A DNA stretch of 64,000 bases from Marinobacterium weihaiense (GTDB taxonomy: Bacteria > Pseudomonadota > Gammaproteobacteria > Pseudomonadales > Balneatricaceae): positions 1 to 64,000 of the forward strand of contig NZ_JAHQZT010000015.1 of assembly GCF_019061305.1 (NCBI RefSeq), in the 5' to 3' direction. The notes under the pieces are model-generated. The model saw nothing but the letters and a program-made list of their open reading frames with translations. It ran no database searches and was not told the DNA's origin. Positions 18,395 through 26,802 of the stretch are shown here, in pieces; the first letter of the stretch is position 1, and each line of letters begins with the position of its first letter. Position numbers and translations under genes: made by a program.

Positions 18395-18841
18395 CTATAT
18401 ATAGCGAGGGCGCAGGTGTTGGGAGCGCTCGTCGATTTCCTGTTGCAACTTGTGCTCGCGCTGCTGCAACTCTTCTTCACGCGCCTTGTGCACCAGCTTC
18501 TCGATGCCTTTTTCGCGGGCATAGGCCTGCTGCCAATAGGCCTGCACCTGCTGCAACTGATCGCGCGCCTGTTGCAGTGCCTGCTCCTGCTGATGCATGG
18601 TCTGACTGATCTTTTGCATGAACGCCTGCCGTGACTGCAGCGCGTCAATGCTAACGCCCTGACGGCCGGTATGCGTGAACTGCTGCTGGTACTCGCTCAG
18701 GTATTGCTGCAACTGAACAATCCCTTGCTCGCCCTGACCGACACGCTGACGCGCATCCGCCAGAAAGCGTTCGGCCTCGCGCCGCTTGCGCTCGGCCACG
18801 GCAAGCACGACTTCCAGCCGCTGTGATCGCGGTTTACTCAT
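18395..18841 (-). CDS. fliJ: Flagellar export protein FliJ
   Basis: This 148-residue, Gln- and Arg-rich protein is predicted to be a continuous coiled coil throughout, as in FliJ, the central stalk of the FliI ATPase ring. GGAGG lies nine bases before the ATG. It follows fliI after 16 bases, the invariant fliI-fliJ order. Sequence conservation in this family is low, so the call rests on size, coiled-coil form and context. Confidence 0.92.
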   Translation of the reverse strand: MSKPRSQRLEVVLAVAERKRREAERFLADARQRVGQGEQGIVQLQQYLSEYQQQFTHTGRQGVSIDALQSRQAFMQKISQTMHQQEQALQQARDQLQQVQAYWQQAYAREKGIEKLVHKAREEELQQREHKLQQEIDERSQHLRPRYI

Positions 18842-18857
18842 ACGAACCTACCCTCCT

Positions 18858-20252
18858 TCAAGGTGTACGGCGCAGATTCTGCCCCGGCGCCTGGGTCGGC
18901 TGCGCCTGCTGCGGCGGCGGTGACATGACCATTGCCAGCTCCTGCATGCAACGCTTGATTGGCATGGGCTCATGCATGCCCTGCTGTAGATAAGCGCGAA
19001 TAGCCGGCAGCATATCGATGGCCCGGTCGGTTTCAGCATCACTGCCGCGCACATAAGCGCCCACCGAGATCAAATCGGCGTTCTGCTGATAACGGGAATA
19101 CAGACGCTTGAACTGGAGCGCCAGGTTAAGCTGGCTGGCATCCACGATCTGCGGCATAGCACGGCTGATCGAGGCCTCGATATCCAGTGCCGGGTAATGC
19201 CCCTGTTCGGCCAAGCTACGTGATAGTACGAAATGGCCATCAAGAATGGCACGGGCAGAGTCCGCAACCGGGTCCTGCTGATCGTCCCCTTCGGTAAGCA
19301 CCGTATAAAAGGCGGTGATCGAACCGCCGCCGGTACTGCCGTTACCGGCCCTCTCCACCAGTTTGGGCAACTTGGCAAAGACCGACGGCGGATACCCCTT
19401 GGTGGCTGGCGGCTCACCCACCGCCAGTGCAATCTCGCGTTGAGCCTGGGCATAGCGGGTCAGAGAATCCATCAACAACAGCACATTCTTGCCCTGGGCA
19501 CGGAAGTACTCGGCGATGCGGGTCGTCAGCTGGGCGGCCCGCAAGCGCATCAGGGGCGAATCGTCCGCCGGTGCAGCCACCACCACCGAGCGAGCCATAC
19601 CTTCAGCACCCAGGCTGTGATCAATGAATTCGCGCACTTCTCGCCCACGCTCACCGATCAGCCCAACCACGGTGATTTCCGCCTCGGTAAAGCGCGTCAT
19701 CATACCCAACAACACGGACTTGCCGACGCCACTGCCGGCAAACAGACCCAAACGCTGGCCGCGCCCCACCGTCAGCAGGCCATTGATGGCACGCACACCG
19801 ACATCCAGCGTCTGTTCAATCGGGTGACGATGCAGCGGGTTGATGGTTTCGCCCTGCAGGGTCACCATGTCATCCGGCTTGAGTGGTCCCTTGCCATCCA
19901 GTGGTCGCCCTATGCCATCGATGACACGCCCCAGCAGCCCAAAGCCCACAGGTACCAGGCTGGCACCGACCCGAGGCCGCACGGCCGCACCGGGCGCCAG
20001 ACCATCCACGCTGTCCAGCGGCATCAGATAGATACGATCACCGGCAAAACCGACCACCTCAGCCTCAACGCTGCCCTCGCCCTGCAACGACACCAGGCAA
20101 TAGTCACCCAGCGCCACTTTCAGCCCCACCGCTTCCAGGGTCAACCCGATCAAACGCGTCACGCGCCCTTCGACTTCCGGGCGCGGAGGCTCGTATTGGC
20201 AGTGCAGATAGCGCTTGAGGCGCAGATCCATGTCCGGCACAAGAATATCCAT
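18858..20252 (-). CDS. fliI: Flagellar export ATPase FliI
   Basis: This is a 464-residue F1-beta-like ATPase. The P-loop is GSGVGKS at about 173-179, followed by [11 protein letters not shown], a Walker B segment [19 protein letters not shown] and [16 protein letters not shown]. It forms a hexamer below the export gate with FliH and FliJ. It starts six bases after the fliH stop. A second in-frame ATG at codon 8 lacks a better ribosome binding site. Confidence 0.97.
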   Translation of the reverse strand: MDILVPDMDLRLKRYLHCQYEPPRPEVEGRVTRLIGLTLEAVGLKVALGDYCLVSLQGEGSVEAEVVGFAGDRIYLMPLDSVDGLAPGAAVRPRVGASLVPVGFGLLGRVIDGIGRPLDGKGPLKPDDMVTLQGETINPLHRHPIEQTLDVGVRAINGLLTVGRGQRLGLFAGSGVGKSVLLGMMTRFTEAEITVVGLIGERGREVREFIDHSLGAEGMARSVVVAAPADDSPLMRLRAAQLTTRIAEYFRAQGKNVLLLMDSLTRYAQAQREIALAVGEPPATKGYPPSVFAKLPKLVERAGNGSTGGGSITAFYTVLTEGDDQQDPVADSARAILDGHFVLSRSLAEQGHYPALDIEASISRAMPQIVDASQLNLALQFKRLYSRYQQNADLISVGAYVRGSDAETDRAIDMLPAIRAYLQQGMHEPMPIKRCMQELAMVMSPPPQQAQPTQAPGQNLRRTP

Positions 20253-20258
20253 GGTGGG

Positions 20259-21014
20259 TCAGGATTCCGGCGTTTCGGGATCAGGGGTCTTGATCAGGCG
20301 CGCCAGCAGCTGGTCGGCCACCTGACGGAAACGCTGCTCTACCTGATAGTCGACCCGGCAGGTGCCGCTGTCAACCCGGCAACTGCCCGGCGTCAGGGTC
20401 TCATCCGCCACCAGCTTCATGTTATCCGTTTCCAGCAGCGGCACTAACGACTCATGTTGCGTGGGGTGCACCTGTATTACCACTTCACCACTGCCTTCGG
20501 GCAACTGGGCCAGCGCTTCGCGCACACTCTGCGCCAAGTGCTCGATGTTGACGCTCAGCTCCGCCTTGACGGCGGCTTCGGCCAGCTCGACCACCAGACG
20601 GATCAGGCTGTCTTCAATGGTTTCACGCTGATATTCGAGCGGTGCCTGCAACTGTTCTAAAAAAGCATCCAGTTGCTGCAGGCGTGCTGTAATGTCGGCT
20701 TGGCCGGCGTCCAGTCCCTGCTGATGACCTGCTTCATACCCCTGCTGGCGCCCCTCTTCCTGCCCCTGGCGCAGGCCCTCGGTGTAGCCCTCCTGGCGCG
20801 CGGCCTCGCACAGCTCTTCCCACTGGGAAAGCGTCAATTTTTCGGCGAATATTTCCTCTTCCACGACGGAAACATCCACTTCTTCCAGCGGGCTGGGCGG
20901 TTTGCGCGCCAAGGCCTGTACCACCCGTGCCTCCCCTCCCACATCCGGGGGCAACCAGCGTTCGACAACACCGGCATCAGCAGCACGAATGCGAACAGGA
21001 GCATCACTCTTCAT
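20259..21014 (-). CDS. fliH: Flagellar assembly protein FliH
   Basis: This 251-residue protein has a Gly-repeat helical segment (TEGLRQGQEEGRQQGYEAG, about 97-115), the glycine heptad pattern typical of FliH, and a C-terminal domain resembling the V-ATPase E subunit. FliH regulates FliI and anchors it to FliN. The ATG overlaps the fliG stop (TGATG). The ribosome binding site lies within fliG. Confidence 0.94.
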   Translation of the reverse strand: MKSDAPVRIRAADAGVVERWLPPDVGGEARVVQALARKPPSPLEEVDVSVVEEEIFAEKLTLSQWEELCEAARQEGYTEGLRQGQEEGRQQGYEAGHQQGLDAGQADITARLQQLDAFLEQLQAPLEYQRETIEDSLIRLVVELAEAAVKAELSVNIEHLAQSVREALAQLPEGSGEVVIQVHPTQHESLVPLLETDNMKLVADETLTPGSCRVDSGTCRVDYQVEQRFRQVADQLLARLIKTPDPETPES

Positions 21015-22018
21015 CAGATCATCTCTTCACCGGAGCCACCCAGCACGATCTCGCCATCATCCGCCAGGCGACGTGCCACGGTCAAAATCTCCTTCTGTGC
21101 ATCTTCCACTTCGGATACGCGCACCGGCCCCTTCGCTTCCAGGTCGTCACGCAACAGGTCGGCTGCACGCTTGGACATATTCTTGAAGATTTTTTCCTGC
21201 AGCGACGTATCGGCCCCCTTCAGCGCCAGCACCAGACTGTCGGTGGATACCTCACGCAGAATAACCTGAATGCCACGGTCATCCACATCCGACAGGTTGT
21301 CGAACACGAACATCAGATCGGAGATCTCGCTGGCCAGACCCTCGTCATTGTCACGGATACCCTCCATGATCTCGGCTTCCAGCGAGGACTCCATGAAGTT
21401 CATGATGTTGGCGGCCGAACGTACCCCACCCAGGGTACGGGACTGGCTCGCCTTGCTGCCGGTGAACTGACTTTCGAACATGTCATTCAGCTCCTGCAGA
21501 GCCTGCGGCTGAATGCGGTCCAGTGCAGCGATACGCATCAGAATTTCAAGGCGCACCTTTTCATCGAAGTAGGACAGCACCACGGCGGCCTGGTCCGAGT
21601 CCAGATAGGCGATCACCACCGCCTGAATCTGGGGGTGCTCGTAGCGCAGGGCTTCGGCCACCTGACGGGCATCCATCCAGCGCAGAGTATCCAGCCCCGA
21701 GGTGTTGGTGCTGAACAGGATACGGTCGATAAGCGTCTTGGCTTTCTCTTCGCCCAACGCCTGATTGAGCATGGCGCGGATATAGCGGTCATTGTTGATA
21801 CCGATACCGGTCTGGTCACTGACCACGTTCATGAAGTCGGCCACCACACTCTCCACGCGCGACTGGGGCACGTTGTCCAGCTGGGTCATGGCCTCGCCGA
21901 TCCGTTGCACCTCCTTGGGGCCCAAGTGCTTGAGAATCTCGGCCGCATCGGACTCGCCAAGGCTGATGAGCAAGATGGCGGCTTTCTGGATATCCGTGAG
22001 TTCACTTTCATCGGTCAT
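21014..22018 (-). CDS. fliG: Flagellar motor switch protein FliG
   Basis: The protein has 334 residues in three FliG domains. The middle EHPQ motif is present (RYEHPQIQAVVIAYLD). The C-terminal torque helix carries charged residues (DDRGIQVILREVSTDSLVLALKGAD). It couples stator force to rotor movement. It overlaps the fliF 3' end by 11 bases and the fliH start by one base, consistent with translational coupling. Confidence 0.98.
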   Translation of the reverse strand: MTDESELTDIQKAAILLISLGESDAAEILKHLGPKEVQRIGEAMTQLDNVPQSRVESVVADFMNVVSDQTGIGINNDRYIRAMLNQALGEEKAKTLIDRILFSTNTSGLDTLRWMDARQVAEALRYEHPQIQAVVIAYLDSDQAAVVLSYFDEKVRLEILMRIAALDRIQPQALQELNDMFESQFTGSKASQSRTLGGVRSAANIMNFMESSLEAEIMEGIRDNDEGLASEISDLMFVFDNLSDVDDRGIQVILREVSTDSLVLALKGADTSLQEKIFKNMSKRAADLLRDDLEAKGPVRVSEVEDAQKEILTVARRLADDGEIVLGGSGEEMI

Positions 22019-23690
22019 GATCGATTACCCACTGTCGTACGGCCTGGGCCACTTTTTCCGGATCCTCCGCCACCATGCTGCGAATAGCGTTCAACTGATA
22101 ATCAAAGCTTTCATTGGGCGTCGGCAGTACGCCACGGTCGCCGCTGCTGCCCCCCAGCGTAACCTTATCATCCGCCACGCCACTGCCTTCAAGCCCCTCC
22201 AGATCGGCGGCAATCTCGCCGGCCGGACCCAGGGTCATGACGTCCTTGCTGCTGCCGGCATCCGCCAGACTGCGCAGAATCGGGCGCAACACCCCCAGAA
22301 TCAGCAGCAACACAAACAGCCCTGCCATAACCTGTTTGATCACATCCCAGAACCAGTCCTGCTCCCACAGGGCTGGCTCGGTCATGTCAACGGGTTCCGC
22401 CGGCACGAACGGCGAATTGATCACGGTCACACTGTCACCCCGCACGGCGGAGTAGCCTACCGCGTTGCGTACCAGCACCTGCAAGCGTTCCAGGTCATTT
22501 TCGGTCCAGGGCCTGCGTTCGCTCTCGCCGGTTTCAGGGTTAGTACCGGCCAGGTCATCCACTACCACGGCAACACTCAGACGCTTAACCACGCCGGTTT
22601 GGTGACGGGTGTAGCTGAGGGTACGGTCCAGCTCATAATTGCGCACCGCCTGCTCCCGGCTGGAACCACTGGAAGCCTGAGCCAGAGCACTCCCTTCCCC
22701 ATCAACGTCTTCCGGCACCGCATTGGGGCCCGGTGGCTGATTGGATAACGCCCCCGGCACACCGCGTGGCTGCGCGCCGGATGCACGCTTTTCCTCCATG
22801 GTTTTTTCGCTGCGCAGCGCGGGCAAGTCCGGGTTGTAAATTTCGTCGGCCTGCTCCACTTCGGTGAAGTCGATATCGGTGGACACTTCGGCCCGGAAGT
22901 TGCCCAGCCCCACAACCGGCTGCAAGATACTGTTGACGCGATTGAGCAGGGTCTGCTCGATCTTGCGCGTGTACTCCAGCTGCTTGGCAGCCAGCACCAC
23001 ATCTTCATCCTGGTCACGGGTGTTGAGCAGGCGACCTTTTTGGTCGACAACCGTTACATCTTCAACAGCCAGCTCCGGAATACTCGACGCCACCAGATTG
23101 GCAATGGCGGCGACTTGGTCACGCTCCAGTGAACGTCCGGAGAACATCTCGATAAACACCGACGCACGCGGTTTGCGCTGATCACGAACAAATACGGACT
23201 CCTTGGGCAAGGCCAAATGCACTCGCGCCGAGCGCACCGCCAACACACTACTGATGGTGCGTGCCAACTCACCTTCTAGCCCACGCCGAAAGCGGGCGTT
23301 TTCCATGAACTGACTGGTGCCCAGGCCCTGCTCTTTTTCCAGCAGTTCAAAGCCGACCGTCTTATCGGAAGTAAAGCCTTCGGCCGCCAGTTTCAGGCGA
23401 GCCTGATGAACATGCTCTTCCGGCACCAGAATAGCTCGGCCGTCGGCATCAAACTTGTAGGGCACACTGTACAGACGCAGCTGCTCGATAACCTCATTGG
23501 CATCAGCAAAGTTAAGGTTGGAGAACAGCACCCGGTAATCCGGCTTCTGAGACCAGAGCACCACGGCAAAGCCGATGGCAATACTGGCCGCCAACCCGAC
23601 CATCAGGCCAAGCTGACGCAGGATGCCCAAGCTATTGAAGCCGGACATGAGGCTGCCTTTGCTGCTGACCTGTGCTGCCGTGTTATCCAT
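22008..23690 (-). CDS. fliF: Flagellar MS-ring protein FliF
   Basis: This 560-residue protein has two membrane helices (about 25-47 and near 450-470) flanking a large periplasmic region with YscJ/FliF ring-building motifs (EVIEQLRLYSVPYKF, ARVHLALPKESVFVRDQRKPRASVF). The C-terminal tail binds FliG. It forms the MS-ring on which the motor assembles. AAGGG precedes the ATG. It lies 23 bases after fliE. Confidence 0.97.
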   Translation of the reverse strand: MDNTAAQVSSKGSLMSGFNSLGILRQLGLMVGLAASIAIGFAVVLWSQKPDYRVLFSNLNFADANEVIEQLRLYSVPYKFDADGRAILVPEEHVHQARLKLAAEGFTSDKTVGFELLEKEQGLGTSQFMENARFRRGLEGELARTISSVLAVRSARVHLALPKESVFVRDQRKPRASVFIEMFSGRSLERDQVAAIANLVASSIPELAVEDVTVVDQKGRLLNTRDQDEDVVLAAKQLEYTRKIEQTLLNRVNSILQPVVGLGNFRAEVSTDIDFTEVEQADEIYNPDLPALRSEKTMEEKRASGAQPRGVPGALSNQPPGPNAVPEDVDGEGSALAQASSGSSREQAVRNYELDRTLSYTRHQTGVVKRLSVAVVVDDLAGTNPETGESERRPWTENDLERLQVLVRNAVGYSAVRGDSVTVINSPFVPAEPVDMTEPALWEQDWFWDVIKQVMAGLFVLLLILGVLRPILRSLADAGSSKDVMTLGPAGEIAADLEGLEGSGVADDKVTLGGSSGDRGVLPTPNESFDYQLNAIRSMVAEDPEKVAQAVRQWVIDHDR

Positions 23691-23713
23691 TCAACCCTTA
23701 ACCGTTAACTGCC

Positions 23714-24064
23714 TTAAATCGGCATTTTCATTACATCTTCATAGGCAGTGACCAGGCGATTGCGTACCTGTGTCATGGCCTGAAAGGATACTGACGCTTT
23801 TTGCGCCTGAATCATGACCTGTGGCAGATCCACGGACGGATCGCCCTGCTCATAAGCGGTTCTCAGCCGGGATGCTTCCGACTGGTGTTCATTGACCTTG
23901 TCCACGGCATTCTTGAGCAGATCAGCAAAACCGGCACTTTCGGTCTTGCTGATCCCCGGCGCAGCAAAATCCGGCTGGGCGACGGGTGTTATACCCTGCT
24001 GCATCTCGGTTCGAATCGAGCGCATCTGGGACAGCAGGCTGTTGATATCAGCACGCTCAACCAT
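23714..24064 (-). CDS. fliE: Flagellar hook-basal body junction protein FliE
   Basis: This is a 116-residue FliE with the conserved C-terminus (VMIQAQKASVSFQAMTQVRNRLVTAYEDVMKMPI-type). The frame is open to a TTG at 24085. The ATG at 24064 is chosen because AGGAGGT lies about seven bases before it and the extra residues are not family-like. FliE joins the MS-ring to the rod. It is the first gene of the fliEFGHIJK unit and has its own promoter directly upstream. Confidence 0.95.
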   Translation of the reverse strand: MVERADINSLLSQMRSIRTEMQQGITPVAQPDFAAPGISKTESAGFADLLKNAVDKVNEHQSEASRLRTAYEQGDPSVDLPQVMIQAQKASVSFQAMTQVRNRLVTAYEDVMKMPI

Positions 24065-24094
24065 GCGTTCCACCTCCTGCGGCAATTTTTTGAC

Positions 24095-24122
24095 ATTATA
24101 GAGACTGGCCCTTTTGCATCAA
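24095..24122 (-). promoter_or_regulatory. Near-consensus sigma-70 promoter of the fliE operon
   Basis: On the minus strand TTGATG (5 of 6 matches to TTGACA) and a perfect TATAAT are separated by 16 bases. The start would lie about 20 bases before the AGGAGGT ribosome binding site of fliE. No sigma-54 GG-N10-GC motif was found between this operon and the upstream terminator, which is notable because fliE is RpoN-dependent in Pseudomonas. Confidence 0.75.
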
Positions 24123-24195
24123 GCATAGAGCGTTTCAAGCCGACAATATACTGACGTATTACGGGTGCCTGGTCACCTCCTAACCAGTACCAAGC

Positions 24196-24223
24196 AAAAA
24201 GCGGGCCATTAAGCCCGCTTTTT
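24196..24223 (-). terminator. Intrinsic terminator after the exonuclease gene
   Basis: A GCGGGC / GCCCGC stem with a six-base CATTAA loop is flanked by runs of A and T on both sides, so it can work in either direction. It separates the acetate-module transcripts from the fliE promoter. Confidence 0.9.
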
Positions 24224-24248
24224 TCGGTCATCTGAGTCTCGCATGCTG

Positions 24249-24878
24249 TCAGTAACTGGTACGAGGCGTCTCGCCGTATTTCAAACGCACGTACATCAAC
24301 GCCACTGTGATGGCATCGCCGAGCGCAGTATGACGTTCCAGCATGGGAATATCCAGTTTGCCGGCAATGGTATCAAAGCGCAGATCCACATCGCCGCCTA
24401 CATGCTTCCACTTGATGATGTCATGATAGACATGGGACAGCTCGACCGCCTTGTTGGGCAAACCAAAGCCGTAGCGCGGACGGATGAATTTATCCAACAT
24501 GCGTATATCGAAGTTGACGTAATACCCCAAAACTGGACGGTTGCCGATAAATGCCAGCACCTGCTCCAGCGCATCTTCCAGTTCGATGCCGTCCGCCAAG
24601 TCACTGGCACGGATCTTGTGAATCTTGATCGAATCACCGCTGAGACTAGCAGGCGGCTTGAGTTTCAGATCGAGGCGCTCGCTGGTAATCACCTTGCGCC
24701 CCTTGATGCGTACCGCGCCGATGGACAGAATCTCGGCTTTTTTAACGTCCAGACTGGTGGTCTCGCAGTCCAGCGACACCAGCTCGTCGCCCTTATAGCT
24801 TTCGAACAGGTGAGCCCAGGGGCCCTCGCGATGTTCGCGTTTTTCTTTCAGGCGCCGTATCGAGCGCGGGATGATCAT
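24249..24878 (-). CDS. DnaQ/PolC-type 3'-5' exonuclease family protein
   Basis: This 209-residue protein is of the DEDDh exonuclease family. The motifs seen are DCETT (ExoI), YYVNFDIRMLDK (ExoII) and ERHTALGDA (ExoIII with His and Asp). It resembles the epsilon subunit of DNA polymerase III in fold but is not the replicative dnaQ. The gene follows the DUF294/CBS gene after six bases and ends at a terminator. A paired DUF294 and DnaQ-like exonuclease next to acetate symporter genes recurs in many Gammaproteobacteria. Its substrate there is not established. Confidence 0.88.
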   Translation of the reverse strand: MIIPRSIRRLKEKREHREGPWAHLFESYKGDELVSLDCETTSLDVKKAEILSIGAVRIKGRKVITSERLDLKLKPPASLSGDSIKIHKIRASDLADGIELEDALEQVLAFIGNRPVLGYYVNFDIRMLDKFIRPRYGFGLPNKAVELSHVYHDIIKWKHVGGDVDLRFDTIAGKLDIPMLERHTALGDAITVALMYVRLKYGETPRTSY

Positions 24879-24884
24879 CGCTGC

Positions 24885-26714
24885 TTACCCTCCCAGATGG
24901 TAACGCTGTGCCAGATGTTTCTTGAACCCTTTGACGACATGGAGGGCATCACGCAACAGGTCACGCTCCAGCTTGTTCAGCTGTTGCAGATCGATCTGAT
25001 TGGGTGTCGGGTCCAATCCATCCTCGGCCTCTTCGGCGCGGCGGATCTGCTGGCGCAGACGCAATTGAATGAACAGCGCCAATGCCTCACTCATGTCCTT
25101 GCCGTGTTGCTCCTGCATGGTGCCCTGCTCAACCAGCATTTCGATACGCTGAAAGGTGTTGGTCTTGAGGATACGGTGCTCCAGTGCCAGCGTACGCACG
25201 CCATGCACAATGGGGAAGATACCCCCTTTCTTGATATCCAGCTGCCCCCGGTCCTTGAGGTTGCCAAAGAAGGTCAGCGGCGTATCGAATTCGACAGCGG
25301 CCCGCGCGAAGTGGGAAAAAAACACATCGTTGTTGCGCAGATGGCGCAGGAACCAGTTACGCGCCACCTTGAACAAGGCCTCGTTGCCGGCCACCGGTTT
25401 GGCATCAACCGCGATGGCCAGCTGCATCAGCGCCGTGCCGTCACAGGTCGCCGCCCAGTCACTCAGGCGCTGGGTCCAGTCGCCGACCGAATTGACCCAT
25501 TCCGGGTTGGAGACCATGATCCGGCCAGGACAGGGCGGGAAGCCAAAGGAAATCAGCGTCTGGCTGAATCGGTCCATGCAGGCCTGCATGCCCGGCCAAC
25601 TGAGGTTGTCACGGAAGATAAGGGCATTGTCCTGGTCGGTTTTCATGATCTGCTCGGCACGCCCTTCAGACCCCATCACGATCAGGCAGACATGGGGCTG
25701 CATGTCCGCCGGGATGATGAGATCAAACAGCTTGGAAATGATGCGTCCGTTCATCGCGGCCAGCAAGTCCATGGTGAAGCGAATCTTGACGCCGGTCGAG
25801 ATCAGCGCCTTGATCAGCTCGTTCAACCCCTGAGCCGCTTCGCGCAGCTGGTCGATACTGTCTGCCCGTTCGATGCGTAGACCAATCACATGGGAATGGC
25901 TGGAGAAATAACTCAGCACATCAGTCAGCTCGACCACGCCCACCATCTCCTGGCCAGCCGTGACCACCACGCGCTCGATCTGCTGCTGCGTCATGGTGAC
26001 CAGAGCATTGAACAGATAGTCTTCATGGTCGATGCTGACAAGGCGATAGCTGGCGATATCGGACACATCAGTATCCAGCGGCCGTTGGTTCAGCACCACG
26101 GCATCCAGCAGGTCAGTCCCGGTCACCATCCCCAGACGCCCCCCTTTGCGCGCCAGGACACAGTCTGCCTTGTGCTGCCGCATTAGCTCGGTCGCCTCAC
26201 GAATACTGGTCCCCTGCTCGACGACCAGTGGGTCACGCACGGCGGCATCCGTAATGCGTGCCAACATGAACTCGGCCATATCCTGATTGCTGCCATGCTG
26301 AGCCACAATCTGCTGCTTGACCGCCAGGTTCTGTTGAAAGTAGTCCGCAAACTGGGCATTGCTGGCCATCAGGTCCAGCAGCGTGCGTGTCGGCAGGATA
26401 TGGCAGATAGTTTCTTCTTCGGCCACAAAGTTGTGGATCGCTTTGCCACGCAGGGCAGACCAGCCACCAAAGTAATCTTCATTCTGGTAATGGACGAAGA
26501 TCTGCTGCGGCGCATCAGCGCCGGCCTCAAGCGCTTCACTTTCTCCAACTCGCCCTTTCAGGATGACGTAGACCCCTTCGGGCACGTCGCCGGCGGCAAT
26601 GACGGTTTCACCACGTTGGAAATAGGCGATATCGAGATGATCACGCAGCAACTGCTGCTCGCCGTCGTTCAGCAAGCTGAACGGGATGTTGTCCATTTTA
26701 AAGGAGTTTGGCAT
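24885..26714 (-). CDS. Cyclic-nucleotide-binding, CBS and DUF294 putative nucleotidyltransferase
   Basis: The protein has about 609 residues. An N-terminal cyclic nucleotide-binding-like domain (about 15-130) is followed by two CBS repeats (about 155-280), a DUF294 nucleotidyltransferase domain with the GSEGRAEQIMKTDQDNA motif (about 350-370), and a DUF294 C-terminal helical domain. It looks like a signal-sensing regulator related to GlnD-type nucleotidyltransferases. Its target is unknown. The ATG at 26714 has GGAGG eight bases upstream; an ATG six bases earlier (26720) sits too close to that site. It lies after symporter 1 and before the exonuclease gene. Confidence 0.88.
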   Translation of the reverse strand: MPNSFKMDNIPFSLLNDGEQQLLRDHLDIAYFQRGETVIAAGDVPEGVYVILKGRVGESEALEAGADAPQQIFVHYQNEDYFGGWSALRGKAIHNFVAEEETICHILPTRTLLDLMASNAQFADYFQQNLAVKQQIVAQHGSNQDMAEFMLARITDAAVRDPLVVEQGTSIREATELMRQHKADCVLARKGGRLGMVTGTDLLDAVVLNQRPLDTDVSDIASYRLVSIDHEDYLFNALVTMTQQQIERVVVTAGQEMVGVVELTDVLSYFSSHSHVIGLRIERADSIDQLREAAQGLNELIKALISTGVKIRFTMDLLAAMNGRIISKLFDLIIPADMQPHVCLIVMGSEGRAEQIMKTDQDNALIFRDNLSWPGMQACMDRFSQTLISFGFPPCPGRIMVSNPEWVNSVGDWTQRLSDWAATCDGTALMQLAIAVDAKPVAGNEALFKVARNWFLRHLRNNDVFFSHFARAAVEFDTPLTFFGNLKDRGQLDIKKGGIFPIVHGVRTLALEHRILKTNTFQRIEMLVEQGTMQEQHGKDMSEALALFIQLRLRQQIRRAEEAEDGLDPTPNQIDLQQLNKLERDLLRDALHVVKGFKKHLAQRYHLGG

Positions 26715-26802
26715 GGGCATGCCCTCCGAAACGTGTCGGGGTCAGAGTCAGGCGGGCGACCGGAAACTGTCGCTGTGGCCCCCGCCTCCTGAAAACCGCA
26801 GT

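Noticed and set aside
19233-20447. Open frame of 404 codons on the plus strand
   Set aside because: Antisense to fliI and fliH, with low-complexity His/Gln-rich sequence.
24243-25880. Open frame of 545 codons on the plus strand
   Set aside because: Antisense to the exonuclease and DUF294 genes, no ribosome binding site and no recognisable family.
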